DNA from: Bacteroidota bacterium
GTDB taxonomy: Bacteria; Bacteroidota; Bacteroidia; Bacteroidales; F082
Direction: 5' to 3'
DNA: 64,000 nucleotides
Assembly (NCBI GenBank): GCA_020444415.1
Contig: JAHLLA010000007.1
Location: 62,001 to 126,000 of the forward strand
Position numbers and translations under genes: made by a program. How positions within the stretch are numbered: the first letter of the stretch is position 1; each line of letters opens with the position of its first letter. The notes below the pieces were generated by a model. That model did not search any database and had not been told where the DNA came from. It saw only the letters and a list, made by a program, of their open reading frames with translations. Of this stretch, positions 44,323 through 53,888 are shown piece by piece.

Positions 44323-44694
44323 ATGGAAATAACGGAAATTAAGAAAAAGGCAACAGGTATTTATATGATTGCGATAGGTTCAGCGATTATTATTGTATGG
44401 TCTATGATACTTGGTTTTGAAAGCCTGAAGGAAGAAAAAATAGAAATCATATTTCATCTTATTTCCGAGTTTTTTACGGCTTCAGTTTGCATTGCGGGAG
44501 GACTTGGCCTTTTATTAGATAGGAAACGAAGCAAATTAATTATATCATTTGGGTTGGGTGCATTAATTTATTCTGTTATTAATGCATCGGGGTATTATTT
44601 AGAAAATGGAAATATAATAACGGTAATTTTATTTATCGCTCTGCTTATTGTTTCCACAATGATTGCATTAAGAACTCTAAAAAAGTATACGTAA
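44323..44694 (+). CDS. small four-helix membrane protein
   Basis: The 123-residue protein has four predicted membrane helices (about 12-32, 40-62, 68-86 and 95-117) and short charged loops. I do not recognise the family. It starts 22 bp after the choloylglycine-hydrolase-like gene and ends the cluster. The loop sequence RKRSKL after helix 2 is positive, so the N-terminus is probably in the cytoplasm. A role as immunity or transport partner of the secreted enzymes is conceivable, but there is no direct evidence. Confidence 0.75.
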   Translation: MEITEIKKKATGIYMIAIGSAIIIVWSMILGFESLKEEKIEIIFHLISEFFTASVCIAGGLGLLLDRKRSKLIISFGLGALIYSVINASGYYLENGNIITVILFIALLIVSTMIALRTLKKYT

Positions 44695-44804
44695 TATGCA
44701 TGTATAAGCGTCTGCACGTGAAAACAAAAAGCCTTTATTCGCTTCGCTCATGTAACTTTTTTATTCATTGACTTATGAATGTAAGCATGCAACGTCATAG
44801 AACT

Positions 44805-44836
44805 AAAAAAGCCCTGCTTTTTCAAGCAAGGCTTTT
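44805..44836 (-). terminator. terminator after tRNA-Pro
   Basis: The 12-bp stem (AAAGCCTTGCTT with AAGCAGGGCTTT, one G-U pair, read on the minus strand) ends in six T residues. It lies 7 bp beyond the tRNA-Pro 3' end. Confidence 0.85.
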
Positions 44837-44842
44837 CGTTTG

Positions 44843-44917
44843 TCGGGGTGGCAGGATTCGAACCTGCGACCTCCTGCTCCCAAAGCAGGCGCGCTAACCG
44901 GACTACGCTACACCCCG
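44843..44917 (-). tRNA. tRNA-Pro (anticodon TGG)
   Basis: The minus strand folds into a tRNA with acceptor CGGGGTG/CACCCCG, anticodon arm CCTGC-TTTGGGA-GCAGG (anticodon TGG) and T-arm loop TTCGAAT. The discriminator base is A and CCA is not encoded. Confidence 0.95.
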
Positions 44918-44974
44918 GAATAGGTGTGAGTTTGTGTGTGGGTGTGAGAAATTCATTTGTTATAAATGAGGGTG

Positions 44975-44982
44975 CAAAAGTA
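44975..44982 (-). promoter_or_regulatory. -7 box of tRNA-Pro
   Basis: TACTTTTG on the minus strand lies 57 bp before the tRNA 5' end and downstream of the four-helix-bundle gene, so the tRNA can be transcribed on its own. A small hairpin (44953-44969) lies in the 5' leader. Confidence 0.45.
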
Positions 44983-45005
44983 TAAAAATTTTAATACGAA
45001 CCATA

Positions 45006-45356
45006 TTATTTTGAATAACTTCTATACATGCCCAGCAGCATTTTCGAAACCTGTTCATATTTTTCATAAAAACCCGCATATTCTTTATCCTTGATGTGGC
45101 CATTATCAAATGTAAATTGAAGTAAAGTCACAGACTCATTTATATTTCCCCTGGCCATGGTAATATAGTGTTTTTTGTCGTTTACGGAAATTCTACCTGT
45201 TCCTTCTGCCAGGCTCAGCATCACACCTAATGAGGCTCTTTTCCATTGGTCTTTAATAAGGGGTTCTATTTTTTTATCCGTGTTGAGAAAATGAAAAACA
45301 TCAAAATTTAATTTGCGTAACACCTGGTACACATCTAGTTTTTCAAAATCAAACAC
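45006..45356 (-). CDS. four helix bundle protein (23S rRNA IVP-like family)
   Basis: The protein of about 116 residues has the family pattern FEKLDVYQVLRKLN at the start, SLGVMLSLAEGTGR in the middle, and a C-terminal helix ending in LGMYRSY. Such proteins, named after the products of intervening sequences in 23S rRNA genes, are common in Bacteroidota; their function is unclear. The start is chosen as a GTG at 45356 directly before FDFEKLDVY; a longer open frame upstream runs into the tRNA-Ser gene and is not credible. The gene lies between two tRNA genes on the same strand. Confidence 0.75.
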   Translation of the reverse strand: MFDFEKLDVYQVLRKLNFDVFHFLNTDKKIEPLIKDQWKRASLGVMLSLAEGTGRISVNDKKHYITMARGNINESVTLLQFTFDNGHIKDKEYAGFYEKYEQVSKMLLGMYRSYSK

Positions 45357-45437
45357 TTTCCTGGAATTTTTAATAAGAATTACATGAGGAATAAACTTGC
45401 ACACACCCAAAGTCAAGTCCAAACATACATCCTTTTT

Positions 45438-45526
<89 letters not shown>

Positions 45527-45607
45527 AATGATGAATTACCAATTAATAATATTGATAACTTCGCCCGTTCTCTTTCAACCAATCTTCATCTCATTTAAAA
45601 CGGACTG

Positions 45608-45638
45608 CAAAAATAGATAATTGATGTTCATCTCCAAA
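45608..45638 (-). promoter_or_regulatory. promoter of tRNA-Ser
   Basis: On the minus strand -33 TTTG (45638-45635) and -7 TATTTTTG (45615-45608) are 19 bp apart, matching the Bacteroidota consensus. It lies about 80 bp before the tRNA 5' end. Confidence 0.65.
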
Positions 45639-45758
45639 TTTTTTTTAACGGAATTCCTTAAATTTTGTTTTCCTTGAAAGATACATAGGCTCATTATGTC
45701 AAAAATGAAATTGAAATATCAAAAGTTCATGGTGAATTAATTCTTCCATTTAATTGGG

Positions 45759-45786
45759 TTTGATTGATTAATTAGGATTAATTTTG
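45759..45786 (+). promoter_or_regulatory. promoter of aconitase-family gene
   Basis: TTTG (45759-45762) is spaced 16 bp from the -7 box TAATTTTG (45779-45786); a TTG 6 bp further upstream gives a spacing of 22 bp. The box ends 34 bp before the ATG. Confidence 0.5.
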
Positions 45787-45820
45787 CCCCTTTATTTTGT
45801 TAATATCTACATGAAATATT

Positions 45821-47599
45821 ATGAAAGGAAAAACTTTCGTCGAAAAAATATTTGGAGCTGAAAAAGGCAGTATTGTATTTAAACAACCCGATATTGTACT
45901 CACACATGACAATTCAGCCAGCATTTTCAATACTTTTCAGAAGATGGGAGGGGATAAAGTCCTCCATCCTGATCAACTGATGATCGTTTTGGATCACAAT
46001 GCACCACCTACCACGGCAGCATTGGCCAATCAGTACCAGAAAGTAAGAGACTTGGTCAACGATCAGGGGATCACTAATTTCCATGATGCTGGAAAAGGTA
46101 TTTGCCATCAGATTATGTCAGATTATGCTAAACCGGGTATGGTGATTGTCGGGAGTGACAGCCATACATGCACTGCTGGTGCTTTTAATGCATTTGCAGC
46201 TGGAATTGACCGCACGGAAGCAGCCGGGTTATGGCGCCAGGGTGAAACCTGGTTCCGGGTGCCTGAAACGTTGAAAGTAACGCTGACGGGAAAACTATCT
46301 GAAGGTGTTTATGCCAAAGATATATCGTTGTGGATCATTGGAATGATAGGCTCCAGTGGTGCCGATTATATGTCGATTGAATATCATGGAGATGGTGTCA
46401 AATCATTAACCATTGAACAACGAATGACTCTTGCCAACCTGGGATCAGAGATGGGCGCTAAGAATGCTGTTTTCCCAAATGATGAGGTGCTTACGAAATG
46501 GTTAGGGGAGTCTTATGAAGGCGTTTGGGCTGATGAAGATGCGGAATATGCCCATAAAATTGAAGTTGATCTGTCAAAGATTTTCCCCTTGGTAGCAGCT
46601 CCTCATCACGTGGATAATGTGAAAGCTGTTTCAGAAGTGAAAGGAACCAAGCTCCACCAGGCCATGGTGGGCACATGCACCAATGGGCGTTATGAAGACC
46701 TGGAAATCGTGGCTGAAATTTTAAAAAGTAAAAAACTTCCGGCCGGATTTCAAATGATCATCGTACCTGCTTCACAAAAAGTATATATGAAAGCCATGCG
46801 GAATGGGGTGATAGAAATTTTGCTGGACGCTGGTGCCAATGTGCTCTCAGCTTCATGCGGTCCTTGTTTGGGAACAGGCCAGGGCATTCCCGCGGATGGT
46901 TATAACGTGATCTCTACCTCAAACCGCAATTTTAAAGGCAGGATGGGAAATAAAGAAGCTTCTATCTACCTGGCTTCTCCTGCCACGGTAGCGCATTCAG
47001 CGCTGGCAGGCGAAATTGTCGATCCAAGAGGAATTGAAACCAATGATAAGTTTCCATATGCCATTAAAGAAACCAGCACGGTGGTTATTCCTGAAGGTGA
47101 AAACCGCAGGTTGAATGGCGTTTGGAACTATAAAGATGTGAATGATCTAAATACTGACCAGATGTTTGCCGGAAATTTGACATACAAAGTATTAAGTTCA
47201 GAAGCAGATAAAATAATTCCCCACCTGTTTGAAGGTTTCGATACCGGTTTTAAAGATCTTGTTCAACCTGGCGATATCATCGTTGCAGGTGCCAATTTTG
47301 GATGCGGCAGCTCACGTGAGCATCCTGCTGTAGGATTATCATATGCCGGGGTTGAAGCGGTTATCTGTAAGTCGGTGAACAGGATTTTTTATCGTTCTTC
47401 GGTTAACCAGGGGTTGCCTATTATTATTTTACCTGAAGCTGTAGATGCGTACCAACCCGGAGATGAAATTAACATTAATTATGAGACCGGTACAGTCACT
47501 ATTGCAGAAAAAACCTTTACTTTTGCCGCGCTTCCTGAAAAACTAGTGAAGGTTTTCGAAGCGAAAGGACTTGTAAATTTTATCAAACAAAACGCCTAA
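45821..47599 (+). CDS. aconitase/3-isopropylmalate dehydratase-family protein, large and small subunit fused
   Basis: The 592-residue protein joins a LeuC/homoaconitase-like large part (about 1-425) and a LeuD-like swivelling part (about 440-592). The iron-sulfur Cys residues are visible in VGTCTNGR and SASCGPCLGTGQG, and GSDSHTCTAGAFNAFAAGI and NFGCGSSREHPAVG mark the substrate site. In most bacteria these parts are separate polypeptides. It could isomerise citrate, isopropylmalate or a homologue. No leu genes are adjacent; an isocitrate/isopropylmalate-type dehydrogenase lies at 60184-61380, so a citrate-to-oxoglutarate role is a fair guess. Confidence 0.9.
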   Translation: MKGKTFVEKIFGAEKGSIVFKQPDIVLTHDNSASIFNTFQKMGGDKVLHPDQLMIVLDHNAPPTTAALANQYQKVRDLVNDQGITNFHDAGKGICHQIMSDYAKPGMVIVGSDSHTCTAGAFNAFAAGIDRTEAAGLWRQGETWFRVPETLKVTLTGKLSEGVYAKDISLWIIGMIGSSGADYMSIEYHGDGVKSLTIEQRMTLANLGSEMGAKNAVFPNDEVLTKWLGESYEGVWADEDAEYAHKIEVDLSKIFPLVAAPHHVDNVKAVSEVKGTKLHQAMVGTCTNGRYEDLEIVAEILKSKKLPAGFQMIIVPASQKVYMKAMRNGVIEILLDAGANVLSASCGPCLGTGQGIPADGYNVISTSNRNFKGRMGNKEASIYLASPATVAHSALAGEIVDPRGIETNDKFPYAIKETSTVVIPEGENRRLNGVWNYKDVNDLNTDQMFAGNLTYKVLSSEADKIIPHLFEGFDTGFKDLVQPGDIIVAGANFGCGSSREHPAVGLSYAGVEAVICKSVNRIFYRSSVNQGLPIIILPEAVDAYQPGDEININYETGTVTIAEKTFTFAALPEKLVKVFEAKGLVNFIKQNA

Positions 47600-47633
47600 G
47601 GACTTAAAACTACATTACGATTTAAACTAAGTG

Positions 47634-48959
47634 ATGCATCGAAAGGTCAACTATCTTCTTATACCGGTATTGTTAATTATTGGCTATCTGATACTCAGCT
47701 TTAAATTGCCAAAGTATTCGGGTCAGTATGTATTTATGGTACTCTTGTTTCTGGCTGACCTGTATTTGTGGACATCAGTCAGCAAACAGATATTCAGTTA
47801 CCGTAAGTGGCTGAAATCATTAGTGGTTTTCGTTTACTGGTTGCCAATGATCATGGTTATCGGATTAATGGTTGCCTCTATTTTTATGCCTATAATTGAA
47901 TGGAATGACCGATTTCGTACTCTCCTTCTGGGGTTCATTCTGGTATTTTATGCCGCCAAAATTCTTCCTGTCGTTTTTCTTATCCTGGCAGATATTGTAA
48001 GGGTTATTGATAAGATATTCGCATTGTTCAAAAAAGAGGAAAGAGACAAAATCGAGGAGGAAGGTATTACAAGAAGTAAATTCCTGCAATATCTCGGTTA
48101 TATTTCCGGAGGGCTTGTTTTGGGAACCATGTTTACGGGAATGTTTAAATGGGTATATGATTTTAAAGTGTTTGAGCACCAGATCAAACTTCCTAACCTC
48201 CCATCCGAATTCCATGGGATGAAAATCGTTCAGATCTCCGACATTCATTTAGGAAGCTGGAACCTGATAAAACCGCTGGAAGAAGCTGTTACGAAAATCA
48301 ATGAAATGGAAGCCGACCTAATACTTTTTACCGGCGACTTGGTCAATTTCTCAACAAATGAAGCCTATCGTTTTGAAGAAACACTGGCAAAACTGGAAGC
48401 TAAAAGAGGTATTTATGCCACGCTCGGAAATCATGATTATGGAGATTATGTTACCTGGCCTAGCGAAGAAGAGAAAGAAAAAAATTTAAGAGATCTCTTT
48501 AGTTTTTTTGATCGAATTGGTTGGAAGTTGCTCAGAAATGAAAACGAAATTTTTAAATCGGAGTCAGGAAATTTAGCTTTGATTGGTGTTGAAAACTGGG
48601 GAGCCAGTCCGCGTTTTCCTAAATATGGTGATATTGAACTGGCGATGAAGGGTGCTGAGAATGCAAATGTTCGTCTGCTGATGACCCACGACCCATCGCA
48701 TTGGGACGAAATTATCGTACCCAATAACTATCCCATCGATCTTTCCATGTCAGGCCATACCCATGGGTTTCAATTTGGTATAGAAACTCCGGGCGTCAAA
48801 TGGAGCCCAGCTAAATGGCTATATAAAAACTGGGCCGGATTGTATCAGGATGAAACATCCGGCCGCTATTTGTATGTCAACAGGGGTCTTGGAGTTATTG
48901 GATACCCCGGACGTATTGGAATTTTGCCCGAAATAACCAAATTTGAACTCGTAAGCTAA
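47634..48959 (+). CDS. membrane-anchored metallophosphoesterase
   Basis: The 441-residue protein has about four N-terminal membrane helices (up to about 125), another hydrophobic segment near 155-175, and a calcineurin-like phosphoesterase domain (about 185-441). Metal motifs are QISDIHLG, LFTGDLVNF, LGNHDYG, and MSGHTHGFQFG. It is like YkuE/YaeI-type enzymes thought to act on membrane-associated substrates such as lipid A precursors (family knowledge). The start is the ATG at 47634, 3 bp after a GTG. It follows the aconitase gene by 34 bp, without a clear functional link. Confidence 0.9.
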   Translation: MHRKVNYLLIPVLLIIGYLILSFKLPKYSGQYVFMVLLFLADLYLWTSVSKQIFSYRKWLKSLVVFVYWLPMIMVIGLMVASIFMPIIEWNDRFRTLLLGFILVFYAAKILPVVFLILADIVRVIDKIFALFKKEERDKIEEEGITRSKFLQYLGYISGGLVLGTMFTGMFKWVYDFKVFEHQIKLPNLPSEFHGMKIVQISDIHLGSWNLIKPLEEAVTKINEMEADLILFTGDLVNFSTNEAYRFEETLAKLEAKRGIYATLGNHDYGDYVTWPSEEEKEKNLRDLFSFFDRIGWKLLRNENEIFKSESGNLALIGVENWGASPRFPKYGDIELAMKGAENANVRLLMTHDPSHWDEIIVPNNYPIDLSMSGHTHGFQFGIETPGVKWSPAKWLYKNWAGLYQDETSGRYLYVNRGLGVIGYPGRIGILPEITKFELVS

Positions 48960-49078
48960 AACTGTCAATTTGGTAAAACCTTCAGAAGCTATCCTTTGGG
49001 AAAATTTAAGGTCTTAATAGGTTTTATTTAACATTCATATAAAATTTCCGTTTATATGTTTAAAATCATATATTTTAG

Positions 49079-49086
49079 TATTTTTG
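49079..49086 (+). promoter_or_regulatory. -7 box TATTTTTG before outer-membrane operon
   Basis: The box matches TAnnTTTG and ends 56 bp before the first gene of the TonB receptor operon. No good -33 partner was seen. Confidence 0.35.
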
Positions 49087-49142
49087 GGAAGCTTTATTTG
49101 GCGCATAAATTCGCAATCATTATTACATTAAAGAACTGAAAA

Positions 49143-49919
49143 TTGGTTTATTTGTTGAAACGATCTAATTGGTCGTTCTTTCACTTCATTACTGGCGTCA
49201 TCTTTATAATAGTGCTTTTTTTTAGTAGCGAATGCAAAGCTCAGGAAATTAAGCGGAATTCAAATCTTACCATACTCGAGTTAAAAAGGTTGTCAGACAG
49301 TGCTTATGGATCAGATCATGAATTAATCAATGGCCGGATTTACTACCAAAATAATCCATACGCCAAAGGTACGCCCCTGTTCATTTCTTCTGACTGGTTA
49401 CCTGGTACAGTTACCATAAATCAAAGACTATACGAAAACCTTGAACTTAAATACAACATTGAAATCGATAAATTAATACTAAAAGCCACCCAAAGATCGG
49501 GAATGACCTCTGCGATTATCTTAAATCCATTTCTGATTGATGCCTTCACACTGGCGAACAATGATTTTGTAAATGCCCGGCAATTTCCCGATAGTTTGTT
49601 TGCCGCTGACTTTGTTCAGATAATCTACAGTGGTAATATATTATTTTTAGCCACCTATAGCAAAAGCTTTCAAAAAGATTTTAGCGGTAAGACACCATAT
49701 GGAAAATACCCTAAAGAGATAGCAGTATATTCGATCTGTCAAAATCAAGTGCTTACCGATATAACTTCCAAAAAAGCATTGTTGACTTATTTTGAAATTC
49801 ATAAAAAGGAAATTAAAAAGTTTTTAAAGCAAAGAAGATTTAAGTTTAAAAAAGCAAGTCCATCAGAATGGCATAAAATCATTGAATTTTGCGACCAGCT
49901 CACATCAAGTGATAATTAA
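49143..49919 (+). CDS. secreted protein of unknown function, first gene of TonB receptor operon
   Basis: The 258-residue protein has a signal peptide (about 12-34, FITGVIFIIVLFF...CKAQ) and a mixed alpha/beta body with NGRIYYQNNPYAKGTPLF near 62-79 and a Lys-rich C-terminal helix (about 215-240). I do not recognise the family. The start is a TTG at 49143 (or a TTG 9 or 12 bp later), as there is no ATG before the signal peptide. Its stop overlaps the ATG of the TonB receptor by 1 bp, so it is translationally coupled to it and probably acts with it in the periplasm. Confidence 0.75.
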   Translation: MVYLLKRSNWSFFHFITGVIFIIVLFFSSECKAQEIKRNSNLTILELKRLSDSAYGSDHELINGRIYYQNNPYAKGTPLFISSDWLPGTVTINQRLYENLELKYNIEIDKLILKATQRSGMTSAIILNPFLIDAFTLANNDFVNARQFPDSLFAADFVQIIYSGNILFLATYSKSFQKDFSGKTPYGKYPKEIAVYSICQNQVLTDITSKKALLTYFEIHKKEIKKFLKQRRFKFKKASPSEWHKIIEFCDQLTSSDN

Positions 49920-52705
49920 TGAAAAAAAAAGCAGGTTATTTTATCATACTATTATTTTTTTCAATTACTTCTGTAATTGGGCAGACAGGTCTGATTATCA
50001 TTGATAAGTCATACGAAGATCTAACATGGAATGAATTTGTTATAAAGTTAGAATCACATAAAAATGTTCAATTTTTTTATGATAAGGTTTCAATTCCCGA
50101 CTTCCGAATTAAGCTACTTAGCGATAGTGTTTCTTTAGAAACGGTATTGAGGTTCAATTTAAGTTCAAGAGGCATAAATTTCTCCTTTGATAAGCATGGT
50201 CATATATTTATTAATCCAAATGAAAAGATAGAAACATCACTTGCTCAAAATTATTTTGATGCCCTTGACCCGAAAACTGAGGCTGAAGATAGTATGGTCC
50301 CAGGTGAAACTTCAGGCGAGGATTACCTGAAAACCGGTAAACATTATATTACTGAAAAAGTAACCATTGGGAATAAAAAGGCAGGTGCAGGGAAGAGAAA
50401 TTTTGTATTAAGTGGCAAAGTAATTAGTTCTGAAGATGATACACCCATTGTTGGAGGTACAATTTATATTGTGGAACGGGAAACAGGAACCACAACTGAT
50501 GACAACGGCGAATATTCATTGACTTTACGGAAAGGCAATTATACGTTGCTGTTTAATAGTATTGAAAGTGAAGAAAAGCGGTTTAAGATTGTTGGATTAT
50601 CAGATGGCGAGTTAAACGTCTTTCTTACAAAAAAAATGTTTGAGCTTGATGAAGTTGAAATTCGCTCAGAAAGCGATAACAATGTTAGGGGAATACAGAT
50701 GGGTTATATTAAACTTGATGCCAAAGAAATAAAAGAAGTTCCTGTGGCCTTGGGTGAACGTGATGTTATCAAGGTTGCTTTATTATTACCAGGTGTTCAG
50801 AGCGTTGGCGAAGGAGCTGCCGGATTTAATGTGAGGGGGAGCCCGGCAGATCAGAACCTGTTTTATATCAGCAGGGTGCCTATATATAATTCATCTCATT
50901 TTTTTGGCTTTTTCTCAGCATTCAATCCAGATGTTATTGATGAATTTACACTTTATAAAAGCAATATACCAGCGGTCTATGGCGGACGACTTTCTTCCAT
51001 TTTCGAGATAGCCACCAAGCAGGGAAACCTGGAACACTTTTCAGCGAGGGGTGGAATTAGCCCCATTACTGCCCGGCTAATGGTTGAAGGGCCAATCAAA
51101 AAAAACAAAGCATCCTATCTAGCCGGTTTTCGCACAACCTATTCCGACTGGGTATTGAGGTTGATGAATAATCCGGAATTAAAGAATAGCAGGGCTTCTT
51201 TTAGCGACGCGGTGATTAACCTGGCATATATTGTAAATGAGAAGAACCGAATAAATGTTTTTGGTTATTATAGCCGTGACAATGCTGAATTGGCAAACCA
51301 AACTGACTTTGAGTATGATAACATCGGTACTTCCATTTCATGGTTCCATAGCTTTAATCGAAATTTGGATTTTAATCTTTCACTTAATTATACAAATTAT
51401 AGATTCCAAGAGCAAAATAAGGAATTGGAGATTGCAGCTTATAATCAGGATTATAGAATAAATCATACTGAACTCGATTGGCGGTTTAGTTTCCGTCCGC
51501 ACGACCAACACAATGTCAGCGCAGGTATTACAGCTATATATTATCATATTAACAATGGTCAGTTATTACCTTTAAACGACAATTCATTAATTGTACCTAA
51601 ATATCTGGGTGCCGAAAATGGGATTGAATCGAGTATTTACCTGAGTGACGAATGGAAGCTGTCGCCAAGACTGATACTCTATGGTGGTCTTCGTTATAAT
51701 TTATATAGTAATACAGGCCCAAGTACGGTTTTTGAATATAAGCCAGGAGCGCCACGAACTCCTGAAAATGTAACAGATACCGTGCAGTTTGGAAAAGGTG
51801 AAATCATAAAACCATATGGTGGATTAGATTTCCGTTTCGCAGCGACTTTTCTCATCAATCCTAACTTGTCAGTAAAGACAAGTTATAACCGTCTACATCA
51901 ATATATTTTTATGTTATCAAATACCATTGCCCTGGCACCAACTGATAAATGGAAATTGGCGGATTCTCATATAGAACCCATGGTAGGCGACCAGATTTCA
52001 GTAGGAATGTATTCCAATTTCAGTAAAGTTCGTTACGAAGCCTCTGTTGAAGCATATTACAAGAAAGTAAATAATTTAGTTGAATACCGGGATGGGGCTG
52101 ATTTGCTGGTGAATGAATATCCTGAACAGGAAGTTTTACAGGGAAACCTTAATTCGTACGGCATAGAATTCATGATTAAAAAAATATCAGGAAGGTTAAA
52201 CGGTTGGATAAATTATACATATTCCAAGGCAGAGGTTCAGGTGGTAGATGCCAAAACGGGTGAAAACAATAACTTTGGGTTAACCTATCCGGCAAACTGG
52301 GACAAACCTCATGCTTTTAATTTGGTGGCAAATTATAAACTCTCAAAAAGGATGAGTATTTCTACTGATCTTGTTTATGCAACGGGCCGTCCAGTCACCT
52401 ATCCAACGGCAATTTATTACCAGGATGGGCAACAGATCCTGCATTATTCTCAACGAAATGAATACAGGCTACCCGATTATTTCAGGTGGGATGCTTCAAT
52501 TATTTGGGAAGGAAATCTCAAAAAGAAAAAATTTCTTCATGGCTCCTGGATCTTTTCTGTATACAACATTACCGGACGAAAAAACGCGTATTCAGTATAT
52601 TTCCAATATGAAGATGGCGTTGTAAATGGATATAAGCTTTCCATTTTTGGCACACAAATTTTTTCAATTACCTACGATTTTAAACTTGGAAATATCAATG
52701 ATTAA
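49919..52705 (+). CDS. TonB-dependent receptor with STN-like and regulatory-like N-terminal domains
   Basis: The 928-residue protein has a signal peptide (1-21), an STN-like domain (about 28-105, SVSLETVLRFNLSSRGINFS), a carboxypeptidase-regulatory-like domain (about 162-240), a plug (about 260-370, with FNVRGSPADQNLFYISRVPIY) and a TonB barrel to the C-terminus. An STN domain often signals to an anti-sigma factor, but no FecR/sigma pair is next to it. It is followed by two DUF4249 lipoproteins and an MG2-type protein, a recurrent Bacteroidota set of unknown substrate. The plug is not of the SusC type with a SusD partner. Confidence 0.9.
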   Translation: MKKKAGYFIILLFFSITSVIGQTGLIIIDKSYEDLTWNEFVIKLESHKNVQFFYDKVSIPDFRIKLLSDSVSLETVLRFNLSSRGINFSFDKHGHIFINPNEKIETSLAQNYFDALDPKTEAEDSMVPGETSGEDYLKTGKHYITEKVTIGNKKAGAGKRNFVLSGKVISSEDDTPIVGGTIYIVERETGTTTDDNGEYSLTLRKGNYTLLFNSIESEEKRFKIVGLSDGELNVFLTKKMFELDEVEIRSESDNNVRGIQMGYIKLDAKEIKEVPVALGERDVIKVALLLPGVQSVGEGAAGFNVRGSPADQNLFYISRVPIYNSSHFFGFFSAFNPDVIDEFTLYKSNIPAVYGGRLSSIFEIATKQGNLEHFSARGGISPITARLMVEGPIKKNKASYLAGFRTTYSDWVLRLMNNPELKNSRASFSDAVINLAYIVNEKNRINVFGYYSRDNAELANQTDFEYDNIGTSISWFHSFNRNLDFNLSLNYTNYRFQEQNKELEIAAYNQDYRINHTELDWRFSFRPHDQHNVSAGITAIYYHINNGQLLPLNDNSLIVPKYLGAENGIESSIYLSDEWKLSPRLILYGGLRYNLYSNTGPSTVFEYKPGAPRTPENVTDTVQFGKGEIIKPYGGLDFRFAATFLINPNLSVKTSYNRLHQYIFMLSNTIALAPTDKWKLADSHIEPMVGDQISVGMYSNFSKVRYEASVEAYYKKVNNLVEYRDGADLLVNEYPEQEVLQGNLNSYGIEFMIKKISGRLNGWINYTYSKAEVQVVDAKTGENNNFGLTYPANWDKPHAFNLVANYKLSKRMSISTDLVYATGRPVTYPTAIYYQDGQQILHYSQRNEYRLPDYFRWDASIIWEGNLKKKKFLHGSWIFSVYNITGRKNAYSVYFQYEDGVVNGYKLSIFGTQIFSITYDFKLGNIND

Positions 52706-53855
52706 GTTGCCGAACATACTTATAATGGGTTTAGTTTTTATGCTTTTTAGCTGTAAAGAAGCATATTGGCCTGAATTGGATAAATACGAAGACTTATTGG
52801 TAGTGGATGGCTTAATTACAAATAGTCCGGGACCCTATATGGTCAAATTATCACTATCATCAATTGTGCAAAATCCTGAATTTATTCCGTATCCAAACGC
52901 ACAGGTTATTATTGCGGATAGTGAAGGAACGGAAGAAATTCTTACTGAAACAGAACCCGGTATTTATCAAACATCTATAAATGGTATAAGAGGAGAGGTA
53001 GGTAAGAAATATAAAATTATCATCACGACACCGGATGAAAAAATCTACGAGTCGAAATATCAGGTCTTAAAGGAACCCGTTGGGATTGAGGATGTGTACG
53101 TTGAATCTGAAATTATACAAACTGAAAATGATTATGAACCACTGTATGGTGTGCAAGTATATATCGACACAGAATTGGCTCCAATAGATACAAGTTTCTT
53201 TCTATGGCGGCTGTATGGTGACTATAAATATGAAAGCGATTTTGTAATTAGATATATTTATGATAATGACCAGCTGAGTGTTTTTTCAAATTCTGACTCA
53301 TTGAAAACGTGTTACATAAAAGACAATATTACAAGTTTGTTTACCATGAGCACCCAGCAATTAACAACTCCTGAAATTAAAAAATTGCCATTGAATTTTA
53401 TAGACACAAGAACACGAAAATTATCAATTAGATACAGTTTGCTGGTTAAGCAATTGTCCATTGATGAAAAGGCCTACGACTTCTACAGTGAATTACAAGA
53501 GATGGCTAGTGATCAGGAAGCCATTTTTACACAGCAACCATACCAGCTCAGGGGAAATGTTTATAACAAAAGTAATCCGGCAGATGTTGGTTTAGGATAT
53601 TTTCTGGTGGCCGCTACCGCGGAAAAACGAATATTTATTGACAGACCTGATGATCTGTTGTTTAGTTATGACATTTGTAATATTAACGAAAATAATTATA
53701 AGGCATTTGCTGAAATTGGGGATACAGGTCCTGCCGAATGGCCAATATATGTTACAACCGATGCCAATGGATATGGGGCTGTAACAAACCAAGGTTGTGT
53801 TGATTGTAGGCAAAAGGGTGGAACCATCTTAAAGCCAGAATTTTGGGAAGACTAA
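52698..53855 (+). CDS. DUF4249 lipoprotein, copy 1
   Basis: The 385-residue lipoprotein (lipid C19, LFSC) is a full DUF4249 protein: VVDGLITNSPGPYMVKLSLS at the start (about 36-55), a carboxypeptidase-regulatory-like strand set, and a C-terminal region with LRGNVYNKSNPADVGLGYF and CVDCRQKGGTILKPEFW. The two Cys of CVDC may form a disulfide. The ATG overlaps the receptor gene end by 8 bp. DUF4249 proteins usually occur with TonB receptors and probably sit on the outer membrane as a partner of the receptor (inference from context). It resembles the next gene closely. Confidence 0.88.
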   Translation: MIKLPNILIMGLVFMLFSCKEAYWPELDKYEDLLVVDGLITNSPGPYMVKLSLSSIVQNPEFIPYPNAQVIIADSEGTEEILTETEPGIYQTSINGIRGEVGKKYKIIITTPDEKIYESKYQVLKEPVGIEDVYVESEIIQTENDYEPLYGVQVYIDTELAPIDTSFFLWRLYGDYKYESDFVIRYIYDNDQLSVFSNSDSLKTCYIKDNITSLFTMSTQQLTTPEIKKLPLNFIDTRTRKLSIRYSLLVKQLSIDEKAYDFYSELQEMASDQEAIFTQQPYQLRGNVYNKSNPADVGLGYFLVAATAEKRIFIDRPDDLLFSYDICNINENNYKAFAEIGDTGPAEWPIYVTTDANGYGAVTNQGCVDCRQKGGTILKPEFWED

Positions 53856-53888
53856 CAAAACCATAAAGAGTACAGGTTAAATTTGAAA

